A DNA stretch of 64,000 nt from Eubacterium sp. ER2. Its GTDB lineage: Bacteria; Bacillota; Clostridia; Lachnospirales; Lachnospiraceae. The stretch is from positions 104,209 through 168,208 of the forward strand of contig NZ_JPJE01000032.1 in assembly GCF_000765215.1 (NCBI RefSeq), read 5' to 3'. The notes under the pieces are model-generated. The model searched no databases and was not told where the DNA came from. It worked only from the letters and a program-made list of their open reading frames with translations. Below, piece after piece: positions 31,883 to 40,402 of the stretch; positions within the stretch are counted from its first letter, which is position 1, and every line of letters begins with the position of its first letter. The position numbers and the translations under genes are program-made.

Positions 31883-33191
31883 AGAATTTTTCAGCTATGT
31901 AATCCCCTCGCTCCTGGCCTTCGCCCTGTCCGGCGTCTACTCCATCGTGGACGGCTTCTTTGTGGGAAACAGCATCGGCGACGCCGGGCTGACCACCATC
32001 AACATCGCCTACCCGGTGGTGGCTCTTCTGCAGGCCGCCGGCACCGGCATCGGCATGGGCGGCGCCGTGCACTACTCCATCCGTCTGGCCTCCGGGAAAA
32101 AGGAGGAGGCAAAGCGCTACACAGACGGCACAGTAGTCCTTCTGCTGGCCGCCTCCCTCGTCTCCACTCTCGTCTTTTACCTGGCCGCCCCGGCTGTCCT
32201 GACAGCCCTGGGCACCTCCGGACAGATTCTGGAGCTGGGGATCTCCTACCTGCGGATCATCGTCCTCGGCTCTGTGTTCCAGATCTTCGGCACCGGCCTG
32301 GTCCCCCTGATCCGCAACATGGGAGGCGCCTTCTACGCCATGATGATCATGGTGGCTGGCTTTCTCACCAACATTGTGCTGGACTATGTGTTCGTCTGGC
32401 TTCTCCACGAGGGGGTGGCGGGAGCGGCTCTGGCCACCCTCATCGGCCAGGCAGTGACCATGGCGGGAGGACTGCTCTTCTTTCTGCGCCGAGGCGTGTC
32501 CTTCCACCTGGTCCGCTCTGTCTTCTCCCGGGAAAGGGTGAAGGGGCTGCTGACCGGCATCCTGAAGATTGGGCTGTCCCCCTTCGGGATCACCTTCTCC
32601 CCCAACATCACGATCATTCTCATGAACCGTTTCCTCATGGACTACGGCGGGGAAAAAGCGGCTGCCTGCTACGCCTGCATCGTGTATGTCATCGTCATCG
32701 TGTACCTTCTGCTTCAGGGCGTGGGCGACGGCTGCCAGCCCCTCATCAGCAGATACTACGGGGAAAACCATCTGAAAAATATGAAAAAGGTGTGCAGCCT
32801 TGCCTACATAAGCGGCGTCTGCATAGCAGCCGCCTGCATGGTCCTCATCTTCCTTGGCCGGTATCAGATCGGAGGACTCTTCGGGGCCTCGGATCTGGTC
32901 CGCGCAGAGGCCGGCCAGGTGCTTCCCCGCTTCCTTGTCAGCCTCATTTTCCTGGCCCTTGTGCGGGTCACCACCTCCGCCTTCTACGCCACGGAGAAGA
33001 CGCTCCTGTCCTACATCCTGGTGTACGCGGAGCCGGTATTCCTCTTCCTGCTCCTTCTTCTGCTGCCAAGGATGGCCGGGCTCAGCGGCGTGTGGCTGAG
33101 TATTCCTCTTGCCCAGTCGCTGACTTTTGTGACAGCGCTTGTCTGTAGGCTTTGGGTGTCATCCCGAAGCTCCTCCGGAATACCCGGTTAA
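31869..33191 (+). CDS. MATE-family multidrug/toxic compound exporter
   Basis: The 440-residue protein has twelve hydrophobic segments in two MatE repeats; the first begins REFFSYVIPSLLAFALSGVYSIVDGFFVGNSIG and the second after about residue 215 (SPNITIILMNRFLMDYGGEKAAACYACI). It resembles the MepA/DinF-like Na+- or H+-coupled exporters. Translation starts 14 bp before the MarR stop codon, a coupled overlap. Its last 110 bp overlap, in convergent orientation, the end of the AraC gene on the other strand; the C-terminal tail VSSRSSSGIPG is therefore constrained by both genes. The substrate is presumably the ligand sensed by the MarR protein. Confidence 0.92.
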   Translation: MKLYREFFSYVIPSLLAFALSGVYSIVDGFFVGNSIGDAGLTTINIAYPVVALLQAAGTGIGMGGAVHYSIRLASGKKEEAKRYTDGTVVLLLAASLVSTLVFYLAAPAVLTALGTSGQILELGISYLRIIVLGSVFQIFGTGLVPLIRNMGGAFYAMMIMVAGFLTNIVLDYVFVWLLHEGVAGAALATLIGQAVTMAGGLLFFLRRGVSFHLVRSVFSRERVKGLLTGILKIGLSPFGITFSPNITIILMNRFLMDYGGEKAAACYACIVYVIVIVYLLLQGVGDGCQPLISRYYGENHLKNMKKVCSLAYISGVCIAAACMVLIFLGRYQIGGLFGASDLVRAEAGQVLPRFLVSLIFLALVRVTTSAFYATEKTLLSYILVYAEPVFLFLLLLLLPRMAGLSGVWLSIPLAQSLTFVTALVCRLWVSSRSSSGIPG

Positions 33192-34005
33192 AATAGGAAA
33201 GGTTGTTAAAGCCTGTATCCAGGGCAATGTCCGTGATGCTGGCCTCCTCCCCGGCCAGCCTGCCGGCGGCGATCTCCATCCTGTACTGGTTCACGTACTC
33301 CACGCAGGTCATATTCATGTGCTGCTTGAAAAACCGCATAAAATAGTACTCGCTGAAGTGACAGACCCCGGCCAGCTCGGCCACGCTCAGGGGACGCTGA
33401 TAATTTTCCTTTATATACTGGAGAACCGTCCGGAGCTTTTCAATGACCTCCCGGTTCTCCTGTTTTTTTCTCTCAAAGGGAACCTGCCTGTACAGAAGGA
33501 GCAGGATCTCCAGAAGTCCGGCCTTCACCTCCAGCTCATACCCCTCCTCCCTTTTGGCAAAGCTCTCCTTTAGCCTGTCAAACAGCCTCTCCATCCTCTC
33601 AGAGAACTCCGGACTGCTGCCCTTTGCCCTCATCACCGGAGGAAAGCGGATCTCTCCCTTCTCCACCGGGGCAAGGTACTTCACCCCGCAGGCATCCGCC
33701 CTGCCTCCCAGCAGGGAGGGATGGAAGACAAAGCTGTCGGTCTCCAGCAGCCTCGTCTTCCCCTCCGGTATCCCGTGGAGCATCCCTGACGGCAGAAAGA
33801 GGAAATCCCCCTCCCCCACCTGGCAGGGCTCCAGGTCAATGAGATAGGTGCAGCTCCCCCGGCGTACCCGTGTGATCTCAAACTCCTCGTGCCAGTGTAC
33901 CGGAAGGCCCGCCAGTCCCGCCGGGTAGACGCAGTGATAATAGTCCGCCGGGAACAGGCTGGTCCCGTGATGGCGCTTCTCAAGGTACTGTCTCTTTTCC
34001 TCCAT
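33082..34005 (-). CDS. AraC-family regulator (divergent from GH31)
   Basis: From the ATG at 34005 the protein has 307 residues. It has an N-terminal cupin sugar-sensing domain (PVHWHEEFEITRVRRG, VGEGDFLFLPSGMLHGIP) and a C-terminal double HTH (LSVAELAGVCHFSEYYFMRFF and ITDIALDTGFNNLSYFNRVF, RSFGMTPKAYR). The chosen ATG has GGAGG seven bases upstream; the longer frame starts at a TTG. It is divergent from the GH31-MFS genes and is probably their activator; an 8-bp inverted repeat (GCAGGATT/AATCCTGC) lies in the shared intergenic region. The 3' end overlaps the MATE gene tail to tail. Confidence 0.92.
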   Translation of the reverse strand: MEEKRQYLEKRHHGTSLFPADYYHCVYPAGLAGLPVHWHEEFEITRVRRGSCTYLIDLEPCQVGEGDFLFLPSGMLHGIPEGKTRLLETDSFVFHPSLLGGRADACGVKYLAPVEKGEIRFPPVMRAKGSSPEFSERMERLFDRLKESFAKREEGYELEVKAGLLEILLLLYRQVPFERKKQENREVIEKLRTVLQYIKENYQRPLSVAELAGVCHFSEYYFMRFFKQHMNMTCVEYVNQYRMEIAAGRLAGEEASITDIALDTGFNNLSYFNRVFRRSFGMTPKAYRQALSQKSATGQEEYSATRR

Positions 34006-34020
34006 ATCTTTTCCTCCATG

Positions 34021-34082
34021 GCAGGATTGTGTCAAAAACTGCTAGGAATATGCAAGTAAATCCTGCTTTTCACTTATATAAT
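34021..34082 (+). promoter_or_regulatory. GH31 promoter with upstream inverted repeat
   Basis: TATAAT at 34077-34082 lacks a good -35. GCAGGATT (34021-34028) and AATCCTGC (34059-34066) form an inverted repeat whose inner arm ends 11 bp before the -10, a likely AraC-family activator site. Confidence 0.5.
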
Positions 34083-34122
34083 AGTAGCATATTACAAATC
34101 GAACCGAAAGGAGAAAAAGCAT

Positions 34123-36192
34123 ATGATCCGCAAATATACCTTTGGAAACCCCTTCCCCACGGAGGCAGTCGTAAAAGAGATCCCCGCGTCCGAGGGGGCT
34201 CTCCCCTATTTCACCAGAGAGGGCGACAGCCTGGTCCTCACCATGGAGGAGGGTGCTCCCGTGTACGGTCTGGGCGAGCAGGTGAGAGGTATCAACAAGA
34301 GGGGCTGGAGCTACACCAGCAACTGCTCCGATGACCCCCACCACCTGGAGACCACCCACTCCCTCTACGGGGCACACAATTTCCTGATGATCGGGGGATC
34401 CCACCCCTTCGGCCTTTTCATCGACTATCCCGGATACCTGACCTTTGACATCGGCTACACCCAGAAGGATACGCTGCGCATCACGCCCACGGACTGGGAT
34501 CTGGACATCTATGTCATCGAGAAGGAGGATAGGCGCTTCCTCTCCATCGTCCACACCTTCCGTCAGATGATCGGCAGAAGCTACATTCCTCCCAAGTGGG
34601 CCTTCGGCTACGGCCAGAGCCGCTGGGGCTACAGGAACGAGGCGGATGTGCGGGAGGTGGCCGCGAAATATAAGGAGGCCGGCATCCCCCTGGACGCCAT
34701 CTACATGGATATCGACTACATGGAGCGGTATGAGGACTTCACCGTGTCCGCGGAAAAATTCCCGGATCTCCCCGGCCTAGCCGCGGATATGAAAAAGGAG
34801 GGCATCCATCTTGTCCCCATCATCGACGCCGGCGTGAAGATCGAGGAGGGCTACTCCGTCTATGAGGAGGGCGTGGAGAAGGGCTACTTCTGCAAGGAGG
34901 AGGACGGCACCGACTTCGTGGGAGCCGTGTGGCCGGGGCGGGCCCATTTCCCGGACATGCTGAACCCGGCCGCCAGGAGATGGTTCGGCCTGAAATACAG
35001 GTTCCTCCTGGACCAGGGCATTGACGGCTTCTGGAACGACATGAACGAGCCCGCCATCTTCTATTCTGAGAAGCGCTTAAATAAGGTGTTTGACGAGGTG
35101 GCCTCCATGAAGGGCCAGAACCTGGACCTGGATAAGAACAACCATCTGCTGGGTCTTGTGAACACCCTGGCCAACAACCCGGAGGATTACCAGAGCTTCT
35201 ACCACGAACCCGGAAACGGCCTCCCAAGGATCCGCCACGACAAGGTCCACAACCTCTACGGCTACAACATGACCCGGGCCGCCGGGGAGGCCTTTGAGGA
35301 GCTGGAGCCGGACAAGCGCATCCTGATGTTCTCCCGCTCCTCCTACATCGGCATGCACCGCTACGGCGGCATCTGGCAGGGAGACAATCTGTCCTGGTGG
35401 TCCCACCTGCTCATGAACGTAAAGATGATGCCCTCCCTGAGCATGTGTGGCTTCCTCTACACGGGAGCGGACCTGGCAGGCTTCGGCGCGGACACCACGG
35501 AGGACCTGGTCATGCGCTGGCTTCAGTTCGGCATCTTCACCCCACTCATGCGGAACCACTCCGCTATGGGCACAAGGATGCAGGAGGCCTACCGCTTCTC
35601 CAACGCAGAGGCTCTGGGCCGGATCATCAAGCTCCGCTACTGCCTGCTGCCCTACCTGTACAGCGAGTACATGAAGGCGGCCCTGGGAGATGAGATGCTC
35701 TTTTTGCCTCTCTCCTTCGCCTACCCGGAGGACCCACACGCAGCCCAGGTGGAGGATCAGCTCCTCCTCGGGGAGAGCCTCATGCTGGCTCCCGTCTGCC
35801 AGCAGAACGCCGCCGGCCGCTACGTATACCTGCCGGAAGACATGCTCTGCGTGACCACCTCCGGACCGGACGATTTCCGCTGTGAGAAAATGGGCGCCGG
35901 ACACCACTACGTGCCTGTGGCTGAAAATGAGCTCATCTTCTTTGTCCGCAGAGGACACCTGCTGCCCCTGGCACAGACAGCCAGGAACGTGGAGAAGCTG
36001 GACGCCTCCCGCCTGCAGCTCATCGCCTACCCGGCGGGCACATGCCGCTACACGCTCTACGATGACGACGGCTACGGAAAAGACTACGAAAATCCCGCCC
36101 ACCTGTCCACTATTGACGTGTCTGCCGACGGTGAGGTAAGATATGAGGGATCAACAGAAAGGACTGTCACAACATGTTTCATCTGCTCTTAG
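34123..36192 (+). CDS. glycoside hydrolase family 31 (alpha-glucosidase-like)
   Basis: The 689-residue intracellular enzyme has the GH31 N-terminal beta domain, the catalytic barrel starting KWAFGYGQSRWGYRN, the substrate-binding IYMDIDYMERYEDF, the nucleophile Asp306 in WNDMNEP and the acid/base region YTGADLAGFGADTTEDL, then C-terminal beta domains. There is no signal peptide, so it acts on imported oligosaccharides. GH31 covers alpha-glucosidase, alpha-xylosidase, isomaltase and sulfoquinovosidase; the WNDMNEP form favours alpha-glucosidase. The ATG follows AAAGGAG. The MFS gene starts 19 bp before its stop codon, so the sugar carrier and hydrolase are coupled. It lies between two AraC regulators. 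Confidence 0.93.
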   Translation: MIRKYTFGNPFPTEAVVKEIPASEGALPYFTREGDSLVLTMEEGAPVYGLGEQVRGINKRGWSYTSNCSDDPHHLETTHSLYGAHNFLMIGGSHPFGLFIDYPGYLTFDIGYTQKDTLRITPTDWDLDIYVIEKEDRRFLSIVHTFRQMIGRSYIPPKWAFGYGQSRWGYRNEADVREVAAKYKEAGIPLDAIYMDIDYMERYEDFTVSAEKFPDLPGLAADMKKEGIHLVPIIDAGVKIEEGYSVYEEGVEKGYFCKEEDGTDFVGAVWPGRAHFPDMLNPAARRWFGLKYRFLLDQGIDGFWNDMNEPAIFYSEKRLNKVFDEVASMKGQNLDLDKNNHLLGLVNTLANNPEDYQSFYHEPGNGLPRIRHDKVHNLYGYNMTRAAGEAFEELEPDKRILMFSRSSYIGMHRYGGIWQGDNLSWWSHLLMNVKMMPSLSMCGFLYTGADLAGFGADTTEDLVMRWLQFGIFTPLMRNHSAMGTRMQEAYRFSNAEALGRIIKLRYCLLPYLYSEYMKAALGDEMLFLPLSFAYPEDPHAAQVEDQLLLGESLMLAPVCQQNAAGRYVYLPEDMLCVTTSGPDDFRCEKMGAGHHYVPVAENELIFFVRRGHLLPLAQTARNVEKLDASRLQLIAYPAGTCRYTLYDDDGYGKDYENPAHLSTIDVSADGEVRYEGSTERTVTTCFICS

Positions 36193-37391
36193 CTATCATA
36201 TACCTTGCCTTTATAAGCCTGGGCCTTCCCGACGGACTGCTGGGGTCCGCCTGGCCCTCCATGTACCAGGAATTCCAGGTGCCGGTGTCCTACGCCGGCA
36301 TCATCTCCATGATCATCGCGGCGGGCACCATCGTGTCCAGCCTGCAGAGCGACCGGCTGACCCTGCGCCTGGGGCCGGGACGGGTGACAGCCATCAGCGT
36401 GGCCATGACAGCGGCTGCCCTCTTTGGCTTTTCCTTCAGCCACTCCTTCATCCTTCTGTGCCTGTGGGCCATTCCCTACGGCCTGGGAGCCGGCAGCGTG
36501 GACGCGGCCCTCAACAACTATGTGGCTCTCCACTACACCAGCTGGCACATGAGCTGGCTCCACTGCATGTGGGGCGTGGGCGCCTCCGCCGGTCCCTACA
36601 TCATGGGCCTTGTCCTCTCCGGAGGAGCCTCCTGGAATACCGGCTATCGGTACGTGGGCATCCTCCAGGTGGCGCTCACAGCTATTCTGCTCATCAGCCT
36701 GCCCCTCTGGAAGGACAGGCGCTCTATCTCCGGAGCGGAGGCAGGCAAAAGTCCTGCGGCGGACACCCCGGCTCCGGAAAAGGAGACCGCGCGGCAGCCG
36801 AAAAAGCCCCTGTCCCTGAAGCAGATCCTCTCCATTCCCGGCGCCAGAGAGGTGATGGTGACCTTCTTCTGCTACTGCGCCCTGGAGCAGACAGCCGGCC
36901 TGTGGGCCTCCAGCTACCTGACCCTGCACGAGGGGATCCCCTCTGAGACCGCCGCCTTCTGCGCCAGCCTCTTCTTCATCGGCATCACCATCGGGAGAGG
37001 CGTCAGCGGCTTTCTCACCATGCGTTTCAACGACACCCAGATGATCCGCCTGGGGCTGGGGCTGATCCTGGCGGGCGTGCTGATCATCCTCCTGCCTCTG
37101 GGCGGCGGCACATCCCTTCCCGGCCTGATCATCATTGGTCTCGGGTGCGCCCCTGTGTACCCCTGTGTCATCCACTCCACGCCGTCCCACTTCGGAGCAG
37201 ACAGGTCCCAGGCAGTCATCGGCGTGCAGATGGCCTCCGCCTACGTGGGCACCTGCCTCATGCCTCCTCTGTTTGGCCTGATCGCGAACCACATCAGCAT
37301 CTCTCTCTTTCCATTCTATCTGCTGGTCATCCTTGTGCTGATGTTTGTGATGCACGAGAGGCTGCTGAAAAAGACTGCGAATAATCGGTAA
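36174..37391 (+). CDS. MFS transporter (probable sugar or oligosaccharide carrier)
   Basis: The 405-residue protein has twelve predicted helices in two halves, joined by a hydrophilic loop (about 185-220). Helix 1 begins LLAIIYLAFISLGLPDGLLGSAWPSMY, as in the FucP/YfkF-like group of MFS carriers, and loop 2-3 has DRLTLRLGPGRV in place of the usual DRxGRR. Its start overlaps the GH31 stop by 19 bp and has AAAGGA upstream. Coupling to GH31 suggests import of an alpha-linked oligosaccharide or, less likely, export. An AraC gene follows 41 bp later. Confidence 0.87.
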   Translation: MFHLLLAIIYLAFISLGLPDGLLGSAWPSMYQEFQVPVSYAGIISMIIAAGTIVSSLQSDRLTLRLGPGRVTAISVAMTAAALFGFSFSHSFILLCLWAIPYGLGAGSVDAALNNYVALHYTSWHMSWLHCMWGVGASAGPYIMGLVLSGGASWNTGYRYVGILQVALTAILLISLPLWKDRRSISGAEAGKSPAADTPAPEKETARQPKKPLSLKQILSIPGAREVMVTFFCYCALEQTAGLWASSYLTLHEGIPSETAAFCASLFFIGITIGRGVSGFLTMRFNDTQMIRLGLGLILAGVLIILLPLGGGTSLPGLIIIGLGCAPVYPCVIHSTPSHFGADRSQAVIGVQMASAYVGTCLMPPLFGLIANHISISLFPFYLLVILVLMFVMHERLLKKTANNR

Positions 37392-37432
37392 GAATCTGAA
37401 AAAATGTGTAAGAAAACAGGAGGAGAGAAACT

Positions 37433-38344
37433 ATGCAGATCGCACTGCGGAACGACGGACGAGAGCTCAAATCCCACGGAGATTACTCCTTCCCCGTGCT
37501 TGTCAGCCCGGAGCGGCTGGACGCCTACGAGATGGGAAGCTTTGCCTGCCACTGGCATCCTGAGATCGAGTTTACCCTGATCCTGAAGGGGGAGATCCTG
37601 TACCAGATCAATGACCACACCTATCATTTAAAGGAGGGGGACGGGATCTTCTGCAATGCCAACATGCTGCACGCGGGGCGCCACGCAAACAGCCGGGACT
37701 GCTCCTATCTGTCCGTCACAGTCAACCCCTCCCTTCTGTACGGCTACGAGGCCAGCCTCCTGCAGACCAAGTACGTCCAGCCCGTGACTGAGAACCCGCT
37801 TCTCCCCTCTGCCTCCTTCTTCCCGGATGTGCCCTGGGAGAGGGAGGTCCTCTCCCACCTGACCGCCATCCGCCGGCTCTGGCAGGATCCGCCCCGCTCC
37901 TACGAGCTGCGTCTTCTGACAGAGCTCTACCAGATCTGGATCCTGCTCTTTGACCACCTGGATCTGGAGACCCGCCCCTCCTCCGGGGACGTGCGGGAGC
38001 TGGAGCGGCTGCGCCGGATCGTCACCTTTATCCACGAGCACTATATGGAGCACATTTCCCTGGAAGACATCTCCGGCTGTGTCAACATGTGCAAGAGCGA
38101 GTGCTGCCGCCTGTTCAAGCGAAATATGAATCAGCCCCTCTTCGACTACCTCCTCCACTACCGCATCCGGCAGAGCATCCCTCTTCTGGCCCAGGGAAAA
38201 GACAGCATCACAGACATCTCCATGCAGTGCGGGTTCTCCAGCCCCTCCTACTACACGAAGCTGTTCCGAAAATTCATGGGCTGCACTCCCAGGGAGTACG
38301 CGAAGTCCGCCCATGCGGAAAAGAGTCCGCAGCGTCAGCCATAG
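37433..38344 (+). CDS. AraC-family transcriptional regulator
   Basis: The 303-residue protein has a cupin domain (FACHWHPEIEFTLILKGEI, LKEGDGIFCNANMLHAGR) and a C-terminal double HTH (ISLEDISGCVNMCKSECCRLF; ITDISMQCGFSSPSYYTKLF; KFMGCTPREY). The ATG follows AGGAGGAG. It is third after GH31 and the MFS gene and on the same strand, so it likely belongs to the same transcript and regulates it, possibly with the divergent AraC protein upstream. Its stop codon lies inside the loop and stem of a 14-bp terminator hairpin shared with the convergent GH13 gene. Confidence 0.92.
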   Translation: MQIALRNDGRELKSHGDYSFPVLVSPERLDAYEMGSFACHWHPEIEFTLILKGEILYQINDHTYHLKEGDGIFCNANMLHAGRHANSRDCSYLSVTVNPSLLYGYEASLLQTKYVQPVTENPLLPSASFFPDVPWEREVLSHLTAIRRLWQDPPRSYELRLLTELYQIWILLFDHLDLETRPSSGDVRELERLRRIVTFIHEHYMEHISLEDISGCVNMCKSECCRLFKRNMNQPLFDYLLHYRIRQSIPLLAQGKDSITDISMQCGFSSPSYYTKLFRKFMGCTPREYAKSAHAEKSPQRQP

Positions 38345-38357
38345 ACGCTGCGGACTC
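38323..38357. terminator. bidirectional terminator between AraC and GH13 genes
   Basis: GAGTCCGCAGCGTC and GACGCTGCGGACTC form a perfect 14-bp stem with a 7-nt loop. On the minus strand TTTTCC follows; on the plus strand TTCTTGT. It serves mainly the alpha-galactoside operon and contains the AraC stop codon. Confidence 0.85.
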
Positions 38358-38382
38358 TTCTTGTCTGCCTTCCCCTATTTTT

Positions 38383-40371
38383 TTATCTCTTCATCCAAAC
38401 AAAATCCCAGCCGGACAGCTCCACTGTCTCCACTTCCCTGGTGACGCCTGTCACGAGGTTCGTGTACCGCGCTTTCTCCGGCATCCAGATAGTGCGCCCC
38501 TGGTCGCTGAAGTTGAACACAGCGTGGAGCTCCTCCCCTTCGGATCTGCGGACGATCCACAGGATGGACTGATCGCTGTAGTCCTTCGTGTACACCTCCG
38601 CGTCCGCGTCAAACACGGCCTCTTTCCTGCGGATCCGCTCCAGCTCTTCCAGCCCGTTAAAGATCCGGCCCTGCACGCTGTCTTTATCCTTAATGTGCTC
38701 TGTCAGCTCCCAGCAGAATTTTCCTCTGTGGATGTACCGGGAGTCAGGTGCCTTGTCCGGGTCATCCTTGTAGGTGTAGTCGTTCACCTGGCCGATCTCG
38801 TCCCCGCTGTAGAGCATGGGGATGCCGGACTGCGTGAACATGTAGGCGTGGAGCATGAGATCCTTGCGGATGGCCCAGTCCATCTTCTCCTCATTCTGCT
38901 CAAAGCCCGCGCTCTCCACGCCGCACATGGAGGCGGTGGTGGCGCAGAACCTGGCGTCCCCGGTCACCGGATCCTCATTGTAGAGCTCGCCTCTGCTGAC
39001 GCTTCCCGGGGTCTTGCCCTGGAAATAGTCGTTCAGGTACTTCTTGTGGGAGACTTCCTCCAGGCCCCACTCCTTCAGGGAGGCATAGTCCAGGCCCCAG
39101 CCGATGTCGTCGTGGCACCGCAGATAGTTGAGGAAGGTGTACTCTCTCGGAAGAGAGCAGACCACGTCCATCTGCTTCCGGAGCAGGCGGATGTCCCTCG
39201 TGGCCACAGTGTGCCAGGTAGTGGCCATGGTGGTCACGTTGTAGAGCATGTGGCACTCCGGCTTCTCCACTGTGCCAAAGTAGGGCGCCACCTCCTTGGG
39301 CTCCATGACCACCTCGCCCAAAAGCACAATGCCCGGGCACACGATCTCGCCGATCATGCGCATCATGCGGACGATGGTGTGCACCTGGGGCAGGTTCCGG
39401 CAGTTGGTCCCCAGCTGCTTCCAGATATAGGGCACCGCGTCGATACGGATAATATCCATTCCCTGGTTGGCCAGGTAGAGGAAGTTGTACATCATCTCAT
39501 TGAACACCCTCGGGTTGCTGTAGTTCAGATCCCACTGGTAGGGATAGAAGGTGGTCATCACATAGTGTCCCATCTCCGGCAGATAGGTGAAGTTGCCGGG
39601 AGCCGTGGTGGGGAATACCTGGGGCACGGTCTTTTCGTACTCCCTGGGGATCGCCGGATCCGCGTAGAAGAAGTAGCGGCTCATGTACTCGCCGTCCCCC
39701 TGGCGGGCTCTCCTGGCCCACTCGTGGTCCTCGGAGGTGTGGTTCATGACAAAATCCATGCACAGGCTGATTCCCTTCTCATGGCATTTCTCCGCCAGCT
39801 CTGACAGGTCCTCCATAGTTCCCAGCTCCGGCTTCACCTTCCGGAAATCGGCCACAGCGTAGCCGCCGTCGGACCGCCCCTTGGGAGAGTCCAGGAAGGG
39901 CATCAGGTGCACGTAGTTCACATTGCACTTCTCCAGATAGGGAAGCTTCTCCTGCACACCCTTGATATTCCCGGCGAAATTGTCAATGTACATCATCATG
40001 CCAAGCATGTCTCTCTTCCGGTACCACTCGCCTTCCGCCTCTCTCTGGGCGTCCAGCTTTTTCAGCTTGTCATTTCTCTGGTCATAGTACCATTTCATCT
40101 GATCGCAGAGCTCGGCAAACATATCATCATTGCCGTACAGCTCCATGTACAGCCACCGCAGCTCATCGTGGTGGCGTCCCAGCCGCTTTGCGAAAACGCG
40201 GTCGGACTGCTCCCGTTTCTCCCGCTCTCTCTTCTGGGCCGCCGTCTCCCTTGTCTTAGCTGCCGGCTTCTTCGCCGCCGCAGTTGTCTTCTTTGCTGCC
40301 GCGGTTGTCTTCTTTTCCGCCGCGGTTGTCTTCTTCGCCGCCACGCTTTGCTTCTTCGTTGTTCCTGCCAT
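38383..40371 (-). CDS. amylosucrase-like GH13 (GH13_4) with Lys/Ala-repeat N-terminus
   Basis: From the ATG at 40371 the protein has 662 residues. Residues 1-55 are a low-complexity basic tail made of KKTTAAA-type repeats. The barrel shows the GH13 motifs MDFVMNHTSEDH, IIRIDAVPYIWK with nucleophile Asp311, LLGEVVMEP with Glu353 and CHDDIG with Asp421; the continuation QLGTNCRNLPQ after motif II is characteristic of amylosucrases. The role is probably cleavage or glucosyl transfer from sucrose released from raffinose. A longer frame overlaps the upstream GH36 gene; GGGGG nine bases before the ATG and the 31-bp gap favour this start. It is the last gene of the operon. Confidence 0.88.
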   Translation of the reverse strand: MAGTTKKQSVAAKKTTAAEKKTTAAAKKTTAAAKKPAAKTRETAAQKREREKREQSDRVFAKRLGRHHDELRWLYMELYGNDDMFAELCDQMKWYYDQRNDKLKKLDAQREAEGEWYRKRDMLGMMMYIDNFAGNIKGVQEKLPYLEKCNVNYVHLMPFLDSPKGRSDGGYAVADFRKVKPELGTMEDLSELAEKCHEKGISLCMDFVMNHTSEDHEWARRARQGDGEYMSRYFFYADPAIPREYEKTVPQVFPTTAPGNFTYLPEMGHYVMTTFYPYQWDLNYSNPRVFNEMMYNFLYLANQGMDIIRIDAVPYIWKQLGTNCRNLPQVHTIVRMMRMIGEIVCPGIVLLGEVVMEPKEVAPYFGTVEKPECHMLYNVTTMATTWHTVATRDIRLLRKQMDVVCSLPREYTFLNYLRCHDDIGWGLDYASLKEWGLEEVSHKKYLNDYFQGKTPGSVSRGELYNEDPVTGDARFCATTASMCGVESAGFEQNEEKMDWAIRKDLMLHAYMFTQSGIPMLYSGDEIGQVNDYTYKDDPDKAPDSRYIHRGKFCWELTEHIKDKDSVQGRIFNGLEELERIRRKEAVFDADAEVYTKDYSDQSILWIVRRSEGEELHAVFNFSDQGRTIWMPEKARYTNLVTGVTREVETVELSGWDFVWMKR

Positions 40372-40402
40372 CTGTCTCATCCCCCGTTTACAATGATTTG
40401 GA

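Noticed and set aside
38089..39804. 571-residue plus-strand open frame
   Set aside because: It is the antisense shadow of the GH13 gene and begins inside the AraC coding region.
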